A DNA stretch of 64,000 bases. Source: Glossina fuscipes (taxonomy: Eukaryota; Arthropoda; Insecta; Diptera; Glossinidae). The position numbers and the translations under genes are program-made. Positions 22,736 to 37,029 of this stretch are shown piece by piece. Each line of letters opens with the position of its first letter. Positions within the stretch are counted from its first letter, which is position 1. The stretch lies in the NCBI RefSeq assembly GCF_014805625.2, contig NW_023998414.1, positions 29,771,194-29,835,193 on the forward strand, written 5' to 3'. The notes under the pieces are model-generated. The model saw only the letters and a list, made by a program, of their open reading frames with translations. It was not told the origin of the DNA and ran no database searches.

Positions 22736-25118
22736 TTTACATAGTTGCACTTAGTTTAGAAAAAGTTCCCATTTAATGGAAATTAATTCAGTTGAATTTG
22801 ATTTAAATCTGCTTTTCTATAACCATATAATACAATAAAAAGAAAAAATAACATATGCAAAGTTTGTGAATCGCTTTGCAACATCAAGATATAACTAAAA
22901 CTGATCCGGAGAGTATACATTCTCTTGATTAGATTGAAATTCTGGTTCAGTTAAATTGAATGTATTGACGCCGGTCGTTTAATGTAACCCTTGTCTCATT
23001 TCAGTAAAAATAGTTTTTTTTTTTTTCAATTAGAAAAATGTGCCTCAACTGCAACTATTATGTTATGCTCCGACCATCCGTCCTCTTATTATCTCATACA
23101 AACAAGAAGGACGGGACAACCTAAACGTACGTCGTTGTCTATCTTCAAATCTAAAATCATAGTTTAAAAATACACGTGATTTAGTTACTCGGGAAAATAT
23201 CAAAACTAAAGTATTACGCTCTAGACTTTCGAATGATTTGCAAATTTCCTAAAAAAACGCTAAGCCAACCGCGATCAATTTGTTGAATCGCGTACAGTGA
23301 CCTTAAAAGGTATAGAAATCCACTTTCAAAGTGCACCTCATAATTAAATAATATTAAAATATAATTAATACTAGTCTCATAGTTAATTCTGTTAAGCGCT
23401 GGCGTTAAAGATACCGTACACTTATATATTATATAAGCGGCATAGGATAATCGACTTAGCTATTAACTATTACTATTGGTCCGCTTATTGTTAAAAATCG
23501 CACGGCAGTAAAAGAGGATTTGGAATGCGGCAATTTGACTTAAAGGGTTACAGATTAAATTTATAAATAGGCGTGCCTCGCCCAGTGCAACGAGAGTTTC
23601 AAGATAAAGCAATATGTATGTACTCATGTTTCTATAGGGGAATTACAATTTTCAGGTTCACAAAAGACTTGCTCAGGCCAGAAAGACAAACCAAAAAGTT
23701 TATTTTTATTTTTTTATTTTTATTTTTTTATTTTTTTTTTTTTTGCAAGCCTAAAAGTCGTTTAAGAATATTAGATAGAGGGACAATGATCGTAATTTTC
23801 GAATGCATAAAATTCACGCATGGACTCATTATGTTCGCAATACGTTTCAACTAGATCTGTACGTTGTATGCGGGCAATGTCGATATTCGATCCAAATTTC
23901 AACCACATTTGTGCAACCGCACAATGGATGACCTTATATTACCTTAATAAGTGTTCATAGATTTCATTTAAGGGAAATTTATTTACATTTATCCGATCTA
24001 TGCCATCTGTGATTGAAAAATGTGTTAGAGATTTGCAAAAGCCAGCCTAGAGAAGTAGAGGAAACTGTATATGATTTCGGAATAAATAAATATATGTCGC
24101 TTGTCAAGATGTCAAGATAGGAAATCGAGAATATATATATTTCCAAAAAAATAAACTTCATATCTTAGTTGATTTTATTCTTATCGAAAACCTATGAAAA
24201 ATGCTTAGAAATTTAACGCCAATGTTTATAAAAGCGATTTAAAATTGTAAAGTAACACAAGCCTGGTCGCCATAAATGTGGGAAAAAAGCAAAAAATTCC
24301 TGGTTATAAGGCATCCAAAATTCGTTTAAAGATGCGTGTTGAATTTGTTTTTGTTTTTGTTTTTTTTTTTTGCTTTTAGCGCTTTGTTTATTCTATTTTT
24401 TTTTTTTTTTTTTTTAATTTATTTACTTATTGCATGCATTATCAACGAGCAGGTGTTGAGAATTTTGATGTTTAATTAACACAGAATTATTTTTTGGGTA
24501 AAAAAAAAAAAAAACAAAAAATAAATGAATAAATAGTTTTTACATAAATTTACATATAAATAAATACAATTCATGCACAATTCATTAGAAATAAAATGTT
24601 ACAGAAATATATGCACATTAAAATTCAAATGACAAAAACATTAAAATTAATACGACAATAGAAATGAAGCAAAAAACTGTAATGCTTTTGCAGTTTTCCA
24701 TATATACATATATACTTCCATATATATCATAGTATAGTACGCACGTACAAATTCTTTTACAAACATATGTATGCAGGATATAGGAAACATAGTTGAGCAT
24801 AAAAAAATAAGCAAAAAAGAAGCAAAAAAAAAAAAAAAAAAAAAACACAGAAAAGGAAAAAGAAAAAGTGTTTATCAAATATTGTAGAGAATGAAAAATA
24901 CAACCAACACTAAGTGCAATACAACCATAAAGGAATTTTTAGTAAATTAAAGTAACTTGAGCTATTTTACATATCTACACGTGTACCACCCAGCCACGTA
25001 GCTGCTGTATAGCACGAAAATGTGATTGTTGACATATTCAAAACATCTCAGAATGCAGAAAGCCTTAACATGCATTGATATATACATATATATATATATA
25101 TGTATAGATAAAGATGAT

Positions 25119-25120
<2 letters not shown>

Positions 25121-25152
<32 letters not shown>
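25121..25152. repeat. (GA)n microsatellite
   Basis: About 16 GA units in intron 1. Such arrays can bind GAGA factor in flies, but there is no further sign of a regulatory element here. Confidence 0.92.
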
Positions 25153-25157
<5 letters not shown>

Positions 25158-26882
25158 TGATAAGATGAAAGCGAGCGAACAAGCGTACGAGCGAGAAAGA
25201 TTTAAACAACATATTTACATACTTAACAATCAGCAATGAAAATAGAAATTTTCTCGTATTATGTGTATGTTTGTCTTAATATTTTTAGAGTTGTTTTGAA
25301 TGTTATTATTGTTGTTTTAGTTATTATTACAACTGTCTATACAAATAAGAAGATGAATTGAAAAATTATCTTCACGTAGATATTAAGTAAATGAATTAAT
25401 TCCCATCGTGTTTGTTCTCTTTTTTCTTTTTTTTTTTTTTCAATACTAAAAGAATAATAACTAAGGCAATAGGCACAATTCCAGAGGTCTTGTAAACGAA
25501 TAAGAAAATCAGCTAAAGCGAAGAGCTATTACCAGATAAACTTTGCTGTTACAAAATTTGGCAAAGCCCCAGTAATTGGTATTAAGAGCCGTCTTGTGGA
25601 CGACAAAATATGCAATCGCTCATATTTACGATATAAGCGTGGGCTACATTTTATTGCATTTATGGGATTCTATTATGGAGAGACTTCCATTGCTGTGTAT
25701 TTGAAAGACTGCCTACAGTTAAATGCAAGTTTTACTGTAGATTTTTCTTCAAAGGGACATATTTCTTTGTGTAAACCATCTCCGAGTCAAGTCAGATCTA
25801 AGTATCATCTAACTCAAGTCTCGCACGCCCAAATTGCTTCGCTAGAAATCAAGTGTGTCTCAAGCTGCTATATCGAAAGAATGTCAAACGTTTAGGAACG
25901 TGGCCGTGATCTACTTACTAATAATCGATCATAGATAAAGAGGACTATCCCGCATTTGTCATTTATCATAGACGATAGCTATTCACTATTATGAAAATGA
26001 TCCAATTTTCGTCCATAGTACTTATATAATTCATTGTGAAGACTCCTTCTTTATTAGTTGCACCCTATGCCACTTGTTTATTAAATTAGAAGAACGGGGG
26101 AGGAGTTTATATAATCTCACCTTTTGCTAAGCTAAGTTTCTCTGTCCGTCTGACCATCTTATAATCTATTCAGTATTGTACCAGAATTTCACCCTCTTTC
26201 AATTAACATAATACAAAATGGTATTCATCACTTGCTTTCCTGTTTTAGTTTGCAGAGAGCTCAACTTTCCAACTTTTTAATCCCCTTTCAATATTTTTCA
26301 GTTTCTTAAGTGTTTGAAAGGGATCTTCACCTTAATTTCTTTGTTTATAAATATATTCGCCTTAACCTTGAATTTATGTCTTTTTCGAGCGGTCATAAAT
26401 ACCTGAAATATGGGAGAAAAATCCCCAAGAACATTCATTGATTGATGACAATAGCATCAACAATGAATTGTGTCAGCTAACAGTGAATGGTAACAACAGA
26501 TAATCTGTTGCTATTATTTAAAATGAAAAACCAAAGAAATTAATTCAAGTAACTTCGTAATACAACGTAAGACTGCTGTTAAACAGCGTGAGTGTGAGGG
26601 TGCGTTCGCATGTGTGCCTGTGTGACTGTGTGACTGTGTGACTGTGTCTGTTGAGAAGGCAACCATCCATATGTAAAACAAATACAAACCGAAAATACTA
26701 CATAATCAGAATGCATGTTGTAAATATTTATATGACCGCACACAAACACACATATACACAATCATGCACACATGTTTTTATATAAGTGCGTGCATAGACA
26801 AACATTCATCTATGCATAAATCGAAAAACCCTTTAATTCTAACTAACTTCTTTCCTCCGGCACTTTTTGTTTGAATAAAACT

Positions 26883-26887
<5 letters not shown>

Positions 26888-26916
<29 letters not shown>
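26888..26916. repeat. (CT)n microsatellite
   Basis: About 14 CT units in intron 1, the complementary motif of the 25.1-kb GA array. Confidence 0.92.
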
Positions 26917-26921
<5 letters not shown>

Positions 26922-27059
26922 CCTTCCTGCGTTCTTAATGTTTTATATCTCATTTTGATTTTCATCTACATGAAAGTTAAATTTTATTAAAATTCCCCTC
27001 TGCAATCTTCCTGCTTGTGTAGTCAACGCTATTTTAGTCTATTCTGTTTGTAGGCATAT

Positions 27060-27246
27060 TTGTATGTATGTATGNNNNNNNNNNNNNNNNNNNNNNNNNN
27101 NNNNNNNNNNNNNNNNNNNNNNNNNNNNNNNNNNNNNNNNNNNNNNNNNNNNNNNNNNNNNNNNNNNNNNNNNNTATGTATGTATTTATGTATGTATGTA
27201 TGTATGTATGTATGTATTTATGTATGTATGTATGTATGTATGTATA
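27060..27246. repeat. (TATG)n tetranucleotide array interrupted by an assembly gap
   Basis: TATG units flank the N run on both sides, with occasional 'tattta' variants on the right. The true array length is unknown because the assembler stopped inside it. Met-Tyr-Val-Cys frames across it are artefacts. Confidence 0.95.
27075..27174. other. Assembly gap, 100 N
   Basis: Exactly 100 N, the conventional placeholder for a gap of unknown size. Both edges lie in the same TATG repeat, so repeat collapse is the probable cause. Any intron 1 length is therefore approximate. Confidence 0.98.
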
Positions 27247-27534
27247 TATATATAAATGTATGTATATACATATATGGGATTTTTATGTGCATATGTAACG
27301 GAAGTGTAATTAAATATTATGCATGTTGTTTACAAAGCTCATGTACTATAACGTCTGTCCTGCTGCTACAGGAAATTTGAATATTGTGTCATATAACAAA
27401 AACAACAATAAAAACAAGGAATAAAAAAATATGAAAAAAAAAAAAAAAAAAAAAAAGAAAACTTAAAATTTTGACAAACTCAAAATTCAGATAAAAGAAT
27501 TATAGAGTATTGTTGAGAAAAATCACACCAATGC

Positions 27535-27565
<31 letters not shown>

Positions 27566-28460
27566 TATTCGCACACATTTGACTTATGGCCACATATTCA
27601 TTTACATAAACATATTCATAAAGAAATTCTTTGTAAAAGTAAATGTTACGGAAGTGTTTCTTATTCACACATACGTGAAGATTGTTACGCAAACAGACAG
27701 GCAGTTAGACAGATTGCAAGGCACAAACTTACCCAAGTCATGTGTTGTATTGCTATGTATAAGTATCCGGCTTGGGTGTAAATTTAAATGAAAACTTTTA
27801 CGAAATATTTGCAAGTGCTTAACATTGTGACAGTTTTAATTATGTAAAAATTTTACGTTTCTTATTCTTAACGTATTTTACTTTTTCTCGTATTTTCATT
27901 TATAATCTTTCTTTTGCCCCTTTGCATAATCCCCCCTTCCTTGCATGCAAACTATGGATGCGTGTATCAAAGGGCAAATGTGGAATTAGCAAATACTTTC
28001 CTTTGTCTGTTGCTTTCTTCAAAGCTCATCACCACACACGAATGTTATTTTGTATACAAATCTTTCTTTTCTCTCTATTTCCATTCCGACAGAGATCATT
28101 GAAATGTTCTCGATGAGTCGGTTGTGATCCCGGGTATATTTAGAGCAAACTATAAAAAACAGGCCTAAAAGATCGATTATATCTATGTCTAGTATTATGC
28201 TTTTAGAGAATGACCGCAAATTTATTTTTAATATTTTTACGCTCGTTAAAAACGAAGTGTTCAACGTACAAGTACATATTATGTAATTGTAATCAATTTG
28301 TAAAAAATTAAAGTACTTTCCATTTAATAAGCGCTTCTTTAAATAAACCTGATCATTTCGAGTGTGATGCAGTGATTATGGCTTCAAAACCCTTTGTCGA
28401 AAAATTTAACTTAACCTTCCTTTACCATTATGAAGCGATTAGTATGAAAAGACGCTTAAG

Positions 28461-28600
28461 CGCCACCCGCACCCGTCTAGCTGAGTTGATAAAAGTTGTG
28501 TGGCTACCAAGTCAATGTTCGCGGATTCAAATCTCAATTAAGCATAGTCGACCGTAGCTGTAATGAGCATTTTGCCGGCAAGGGCAACGATTAGGCTACG
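28461..28600 (+). repeat. tRNA-derived SINE candidate (head with boxes A and B)
   Basis: The segment acccgtctagctgagttgat to gattcaaatctcaa resembles a tRNA gene, with wording near tRNA-Lys (cccggctagctcagtcggta...). Box A tagctgagttg (28478-28488) fits the TRGYNNARNNG consensus. Box B gattcaaatct (28524-28534) departs from GGTTCGAATCC at three of eleven positions. The A-to-B distance of about 47 nt is normal. Acceptor-stem pairing is not convincing, so it is not a functional tRNA gene. A related piece at 18405-18460 suggests a repeated family. The 3' limit is unknown. Confidence 0.5.
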
Positions 28601-31450
28601 GCCACGTCCTAACTCTCTCACTTGCTGCACTTCCTTCAAATTGTCACCGTGGAACACGCGTAGAGTAAAGAAGAAAAAACATTCGTTGGACTGACAGTAG
28701 GCGTGAATGTAAAAAATTGAAGATTTATTACCTGATGTTGCGACTCTGTTATTATCTCTCTCTCTTCCCTTAACTATTAAGTCGACTGTCGCTTAGATAA
28801 GTCCATCCACACATCGGATATATCGAAATTTCGTCGAAACTTCTATACGAACTCGAACCTTACAATTTGCATTCTATGCAACTTGTCCCTTTTTTTATAG
28901 CGTGCTCGATATTTAAGCATTCCTTTTGACCAACCTATAAGGCAACTCGCATTCAAATAAATTTATTAGCTCTCTTCAATATATGAAATTTCATAAATAA
29001 TATAAATTTTTTGTTAAGAACAAAATCTGTATGCTATTCCCGGGATTTACTGACAGATTGACTGATATTATCGTAATGCGTACCATATACCTTAAATAAG
29101 TACGACACAGATCAGGTAGAGACGAAACAAATTTGAACATGCAATTGTCCCTAACTTAGCCAACATATCCTACGATTACTTGTTACGTAGGCAATAACGT
29201 CCAGAATGTACCTTAAGTTGAACTTAACAATTGTGTACATAGTCCAGCTGTGTAAGGACAATTCTTCTTAAATTGTAGTAATGTCACGCTCGAACCTATT
29301 GTACTTGGCTTTGTTTATAAAAGTCTTGCATCGAACACGAACGCAAATAACGAAAATCGATGTTGTTGGTAAATAATTACGAAGTTGCCTTAAATCGTTT
29401 GCGTATGAAATGGTTTTCCGGTCACATATGGTAGTTCGAAATGGACGAAATAAAGGAATGAAGCAAACTGAACGAACTCAATAAATAATGTCTAAGCCAC
29501 ACAATGTTGCGGTAACTCGCAACGTATAACTATGGAACCGTTCTTCGTCAGCTTTTCTTTCTGTTTCATTCCATCAAAACATTATATGCAGTCGCGATCC
29601 TTAAACATGCTTAATATTTCCGATCAAATCCTTCGAACTTTTTATGCATATGCCTTCAATTTTCATTTAGTTGATAATGAATGCCTTTTCCTTTGTTAAA
29701 AAAATCGCCATTGCCAACCCAATGCCAATGTTGCTCAACTTCGTTATAGGCACCGAGCTCCTTAAATTCTTATTTTATTTATTTTTTATTGTTTCCATTA
29801 CGTTGAACTGAAACGGCTTACGTTTTTATTCATCTGAAGAAAAGCCTTGCAAAAACAAAGGTCACATATCTCTTATATTTTTCATATTTATTTTGCCGTC
29901 TGGTCTTCATTGTACATCAAGTTATTTAATACTATTTTTATTGACATTTCATCATCATATGGGATATTGCCGTCACATCATTTAAGAAATAAAGTTAATC
30001 TGTGTAATCCTGTAATTGTGGGTAATTTTCTCGAATTTATTGACGAATGATGACTTGTCAATGTATGAACGTAAATTTCATAAACTGCATCTGCGCATTT
30101 ATTTATTAAACTATTTGCAAACATTATTTTTATATTTTTTTTTTTTTTGAAATTTCTTTTAAGGAAAAAGCACTTCTTTGACGATAGCATTAAAGTCGAT
30201 TCAGGAACGATTCTCTTTAAATTTCAGCTACAGCTTTGTGCTTTTGTTCTTTTCGTGAAACAAGAAGATTTTTTTAAAAATTCGTGATAAAAAGAAAAAA
30301 GAAAATTCGTCAATATCGCCTGTAATCGGCTGAAGTTAATTGATCAAAAAAACGTAGAGAAGCTGGAAAGCGATTAAGCTGCAGCTGGATGATTGGATTG
30401 AAGTGAGGATAGCAGCCTAACTATATTTGAAGAACTTATTATTTAACCATTTCATAAAGTCATTGATGCACATTTGAATTCATACAACATGTTTTTAGTT
30501 CGAAGAGTGCGTAAAGCATTTTCGAAATAATTGTTCTTCTTATGATGGGCGAAAAGTTCCACGTTTGATTACAATATAAGGCAATAACGTGATTATTAAA
30601 TAAATTTGAAATTCGCATATCGAAAATCGGATCGAACCTTTTCTCGTGGCATTATCGGTTCAAATGAAAAGAATGAAAATTAATTTGGGGGAAAAAAAAA
30701 AAGTTTGAAGAAAAACTGGTTTAAGATTTTGCAAATGTGTCAAGGATATTAAGAGATCCCATCATTACATAACTCCTCCCATCAAAATCGAATGCTTTGC
30801 CTTGTTTTTTTGCTAAAACATGCTGCTCTTTTGCTGCTTCTATAACAGACACAACGACACAACGACACGTTTGATCCGCATAACAAAAAAAAAAAAAAAA
30901 AGCATACGGTTCTCTCATGCAATGCAATTTCATCGTAACAACTTTCATCATTCAGAAATAGGTATTCATTTAAACTGCATGCAGAAATACCACCAGCCAC
31001 CATATCCAAGATGAGGATTTGAAATTAAATCCAACAGAGTAAGAACGCAATTTTTGTTGCTATGTTGCGAGTAGACTTACAAGGGAAGATGTAGTAATCG
31101 CCGGTAGACGATGGATTACTGGATTATAGAAAGCGATGGCTTAGCATGGAAGGTGCCTAAAGCGTCCTCTGCTTGCATCGTTTTCCCGCCATACCAAGCT
31201 TTCGATGACAAGCAATAGGAGTACAAGTCAATCATTTTTCATTTTTTCTTATTTATCAACCAACTGGTAAACCATGATAACTTTCTAACTTTCTTACTTT
31301 GCCTCTCTCTCTCTGTAAGGCTTCGCTGCTTAAATTTATCGCTCGAGCGCTTCTTCTCTATTTCATAAGGATGTGATTGCATACAACTCTACACAAATAT
31401 ACATCATAAGCAATTGCCGTATACTCATTGCATATATGAATGCGCTTCAC

Positions 31451-31601
31451 TTGCCAAATCGATTAAATCAATTTTTTGGAATTTATTTTAATTTTAATAT
31501 CAAAGCACTTCATTAACTCCCAACTGTACGTATGCATGTAATATATAATATTTTAGCATTTTTCTCAACTTCTTGTTTTATGGAGTTAATCGATTTGGCA
31601 A
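31451..31601. repeat. 16-bp perfect inverted repeat spanning about 150 bp
   Basis: Left arm ttgccaaatcgattaa (31451-31466) and right arm ttaatcgatttggcaa (31586-31601) are exact reverse complements, 119 bp apart, with an ATCGAT core in each. The spacer is AT-rich with no coding frame. It could be a paired binding site or the ends of a very short non-autonomous element; no target-site duplication was recognised. Confidence 0.6.
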
Positions 31602-32046
31602 TTGAAACATTCATATTTGTGTACTGCAGAATTTACTATTTACGTATGAAATTTTACGCATGTTAGAGTCAAAAATGATTGATTACTGATTGCCGCCCGC
31701 CCAATCAAGATGTGGTCAATTAAAAATATTAACAGTACGAAGAATGGAAGATAAATAAGTAGATGCTGCGTTATTAATAAGAAACATTTGCTACATATCT
31801 TTAAATTGATTCATTCAACCGTTTATGTAGGAAACTTTTGAAAAAAAAAAAAAAAAAAAACATTAATTTCATTATATGTATGCGTGCATGTGTGTGCGTA
31901 GGCGAAAAGAAAACTTTAATGGATTTTAATTAAAAATTGTAAATTGCATTGCAATGTGTTCTCACGCATAAACATTATTTTAATTACTCTCTATTTGTTC
32001 ACTGAGCAAAATTGTACGCATTCCTAAGAAATTGAAATTTTGTTTT

Positions 32047-32081
<35 letters not shown>

Positions 32082-32921
32082 GAAACCTAAAAGAACCAAT
32101 TTTAGCATATTATTTGAATTAAAGATGATATGAAATAAGAAACGAATCGCAGACACCCTTCAAAGAAACGCATACACGAATATTATGCATTATATGTGAG
32201 AGACAAAAGTCAACTGAATGAAAAAACATTCAGTCTTCTTCGATAAGAGATTGGATTTGAGACATGTTTGGCTGTCAACAATTGAATCGATTCGTTATCG
32301 TAACTTTGTTTTCTTAGCAGCGATCGATATGGCGACATTATCCTAATATATAGTATGTTTTAGTGTTTTATAAATATTGGGTAGTCCGGAAATATCTTTC
32401 GGTACAGTACAAACTCATTGTTTCGAATGGATTAAGTTTTTCTTCAATCGCGCGAATTATTGTTACGTGTCGACGCGGTAAAGTTTTCATTAAAAAATTT
32501 TGCAGAACGAAATTTCGCCCAAGCAACCTGAGCAAGTGCTACAGCGTTCTGCTACAGAATTAGTTCCATAGGCAGCCCTTTGAAATGAAATAGTAAAGTA
32601 AAATATCTCTTATATGTTCACCTTGATCTTGCACATCTTACGTACGCTCATCCTTCCATAACGCAACCAATGACATTGAAAGCCTGCTCTACATAAGTAT
32701 GTATAACTACGTTTGATCCAAACTATTGGCCTAGTTACCTGAAAAAAGTTATTTTAACCTGAGTTCGGGAGAAACACGTAAAAGTGCTTCGTTTCAAGAC
32801 TTTTGCTAACTAAATGCGATAGCAAATATTATTATAAAAATATATGTATGTGTGAAATATGAACAAGCTAAGAGAGTAAGAAGAATATGAGGAATGTTTG
32901 CTAACGCAACCGACTTGGCGG

Positions 32922-32952
<31 letters not shown>

Positions 32953-33683
32953 ATAATGTACCAGCAATCTTTAGGACAGCTGTTATTACATAATGCGAAG
33001 AAAATAATTAATCTGTATGTGATTTATATAAATGTGCGTGTATGCGTATAAGCGCGCTTATGAGGCTTTTTACAAAAAAAAAAAAAAATTTCATTCATGT
33101 TGTTTGCTTTGCGTTCCTACGCAAATGCGTATGTATTTGTTCGGATACCTGAACAAATATTTGAATAAGAAAAAAAAGGGATACACATACATACGCGTGA
33201 ACATTTTGAAATATTGTCTCACTCCTCCACGCACTCTCGCATATGAAACATTTTCGCGCGTAGATAGATATATGCGAAAATATTTTAGTTTCGGTTTTGC
33301 TTTTCCATTTATGCTTACAATTCAACCAAACAGATATGCAGATATGTGAAATATACATATACATATATATATATAATAGAATATAAACATATATGAAGAA
33401 ATATTTAGTTATGCACACGTTATATAGAGGATAAAAGTAAAAGTATGTTTGTGTGGATGGGTGTGTGTAAATGTGGAATGGACCGAGTATTTATTTAAGA
33501 ATTTCTTTATACACAATATTTGTTTACGTGTACTGCATGAGGAAATACGAGAACGGACTAAAAATTTCTTGTACAACATTCTCAAAAATAAAAGAACATG
33601 ACATGTTTGTTTGTATGTTTTCCTTGTTTATTTTTTCTTTTCACTATTTGCTGGTAGCTGTAGTTATTGTTTCATGCCTTTGA

Positions 33684-33684
<1 letters not shown>

Positions 33685-33721
<37 letters not shown>
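33685..33721. repeat. Poly-A tract, 37 nt
   Basis: A long uninterrupted A run in intron 1, followed by aaac/aaaac repeats. Similar runs occur at 38103-38149 (47 A), 43089-43124 (36 T) and 49332-49362 (31 A). Confidence 0.93.
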
Positions 33722-33723
<2 letters not shown>

Positions 33724-35571
33724 AAACAAAACAAAACAAAAATTTTTACGCAAAATGTATGTGAGTGAGTACGTAAAAGCAAACGAAATGTCTGAAATAT
33801 TTCTGTAAAGAGTTTCTTGAGAGTAATAGAATTATAAAGACACACACACAAAAATGGAAAATGAAAAAAATGAAAAAAAAAAACAAAAACAAAAAAAATC
33901 TTTTCTTTATGGCTGGGGCACTTTAAGGGAGATTCTACATCTTCTTCTTCTACTCTATAGACAATGCCCGGCTATTATTTACTATTACCACGACTGGTAT
34001 ATTTGTACGTTGCGTTATCAGATAGATAGTTTTCTTAAATTATAATATTTATTTTTGTTTTACTTTTTGTTTTTAATTAAAAACTTATTTCGACAAAAAT
34101 ATTACAGTTAGAAAGCGCTTGCTTAACGTTTTCTTATCACTTTTTTCAAAATTTCTCTTTCCACAACACTATACATACATACATATACATATATATATAT
34201 ATATATTATAATACTTTGCTAGTTTTATAGAAAATACTTTTCCATAAGTTCTGCACAAATACACTTCTAAAGGGAAATCGTTAGAAAATTGTACGCATTT
34301 TTTTGGCTGCAGTTACTAACACACCACCACCAAGCCACCAACAAACTGTTCTCGACTAGAGAACGTGGGAGCATTTCTCAAAACTCAATGCATTAAATCT
34401 GACATTCCCCGGATTTTTGCATATGCATCTCCTTGCTATTGGTAAAAAAACGAAGAAATTTTCCTCAAAAGAGGCGAGCAAAAGACTTGGAAGGCCAATT
34501 ACCAATTTTATAAACTCCTCACACCAGCACTGATAATCGAATACCATTCCGCTACAATACCAGTGCGAAAATCGGAGAAAACGCTCAGCAAATCTTATCA
34601 GGAACGCATCGTACTTTGGTGGCTAAACGTTGCATAACTTTAGGCAACTGCAATATCGTGGATATTTAGATTATATTTTGCTTTCACAGGCATACGCAGA
34701 GTAGCGAACAATTTTTGACGCTAACTCGTGCTTCATTCTTGCAAGCAAAAAATTCAATCCATAGGTAATTAACTAATAATTTTTTACTTTCTTCAATTAA
34801 GGCTTCCATTCTTTCCTTTTAATTTAAAAGTCTATTTCTGATCTCAAAAATTATCTGCTTGAGATCTAAATGTCTATGGAATGGTTAGCAAGCAAGCCCG
34901 GTTTACGCAAACCACATTATACCCTACTCCAAATCTCAATATTTATCCAAAAAAAAAAGACTAATCTAACGTACCGTAAGGCTCATTGTAGCCCAAGCTA
35001 GTTTTTGAGACGTAATGTTCAAGAAATTCTAAAGTTCACTTGAGCAGTTCCTTCTGTAGTAGTACTGCGATCTGCTGACTAAAGCTCAATGATATAAGTT
35101 ATCACACCAAAGTGATCCTTGAACAGTTGGTGCATTACGATACCCAAAACCCAAATAGTCATGAATCAGGTTAGGCGGACCACTAAATTCGGGAGAGAAA
35201 GTTGAATATTCATGGAGGCCCCCTGGAGGGGAAATCATTTGATTATCGCGTATTATGGTTTATTGCGATAAATGAATAATAACTGAAATAAATGGGCGTG
35301 TTATAGCAAAAACCATGCTTTCGTGAGTTTTCAGTATGATGGAGAGAAGCTCGTTCACCACATCTTTACCACTCTAATCGGAAAAGTCCTACCTTGCCCG
35401 CCATTATCAGTAATCAAGTATTTGTTCCGATTTCTTCCGGGTTTCAATGGATGGCTTATTATTTGTCGGAACACTTGTGGACTTTGATTATTATGACGAT
35501 AACTAAATATCTATTCCTTTGAGGATAGAGTTGTGAGAGAGGTGAGCAAAAATAATAGCCCGCGACAAACA

Positions 35572-35609
<38 letters not shown>

Positions 35610-37000
35610 GTATATATATTTGGCCCAAAGGTAGGAAAAAAAAATTTTAACAAATTTGGCGAATATAATTTAAATAAGTATTACTCTCCCTCCGGAAGAG
35701 ATGAGTTTGTTTCTGAAGGTTTTCTTTGGAGGCCAGTGAGCGTTGCGTTGAGCATTGAGTTAAGATACAACTTCTTACTAACTGGTTAATTGAAAATTTT
35801 CACGTGTTGGCAAAAATGAATTTTAATATTTTTCCGTTTCACGCACGCTATGCAGCACAATTTTTTCTAAAGTCAAATATTCTCTCAGCTCAGACGTTTT
35901 CGAAGCGATTTTTCCAATATCCTACATACAATAAATTAATATATGGACTCTTAGGTGTCCCATATATATATATATATAATATGATGGCGAATTCAAGATT
36001 TTATTTTCCGTATTTTACGAATAGAAGTGAAGAAGAGAAGAAAATAATATCCGTTCGTTTTAACATTTGTACAGATAAGGACCATCTAATGGTAATCCTT
36101 TCAATTAAAATTTCCAGTCTAGGCATGGCATACTTTTAACTTCAATCTATTTAGTAAGAATTTGAAATCTTCTTCAGTGCTGATCGGGATTCAATTAATG
36201 ACAAAGCCACATATGGGAAAAGAATCTTTGTTTATATAACGCGAACTGAGAAGAACCAAAGATTGAAGTCAAGGCAAAAGTGGCTGACAAAAGGGTTGTT
36301 CTTGTTACGTCAATTATGAAAAGGACGGCATGTATTAATTCTACAATAGATTTGTTAAGTATTTCATAACATTGCGATTACATTTGCATCGGATAGAAAC
36401 CGTAAATAAGGGACGAGAAAGGAGAGACGAAAACAACACTAGAGAAATATTTGAACGTAACTCGATCAGAATTTATACAATTTATACAATTTTGACAGTG
36501 TTGTCAAAACAATGTGCTCACATACGTCAATTATGTATCGAACAGAAAAAAGTCACAAATTAAGTAAAAATTGAAATTTGAATCAATGCTTTAAGGAACA
36601 AACTCATCGAAATTCTTGGCGGCGTGTAGTAGAGAACAAGCTTGCAGTATTGGATTTTCAGGCTTCAAAAAGCGCCTGAAACTCATTAGAAAGTTATAAA
36701 ATGACGTAAAGAGAACCGTATCTCGCTGACTGATTTATGAATTATTTACGTTACACAGGCCGACCATATGTGAAAATTTTGTCAACTTACGCTACACGTA
36801 TTCATGCTTAGAGTTACAATTTTTCTTAACTATGACTTTTTTGCCTTTAGAAAATTCTAATCTTCGTAAATGGCTCGTGGACGGATTAATGGACAAAGTA
36901 TTTACTCATACATCATGTTTGAAAGAAACGAAAATGAAAACGTAAGCGAATTTAATTCAAAATAAATATATAAAAAAGAAGACGGCATATACGAATATAA

Positions 37001-37029
37001 GTCTTGTCTTGTCTTGTCTTGTCTTGTCT
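37001..37029. repeat. (GTCTT)n pentanucleotide repeat
   Basis: Nearly six perfect GTCTT units. Confidence 0.92.

Noticed and set aside
25596..25895. 99-codon + strand frame in intron 1
   Set aside because: No recognisable domain or repeat family, no splice context matching the furin exons, and length is compatible with chance.
28478..28534. Functional tRNA gene
   Set aside because: Boxes A and B are present but acceptor-stem pairing is not convincing and box B is degenerate; a SINE head is more likely.
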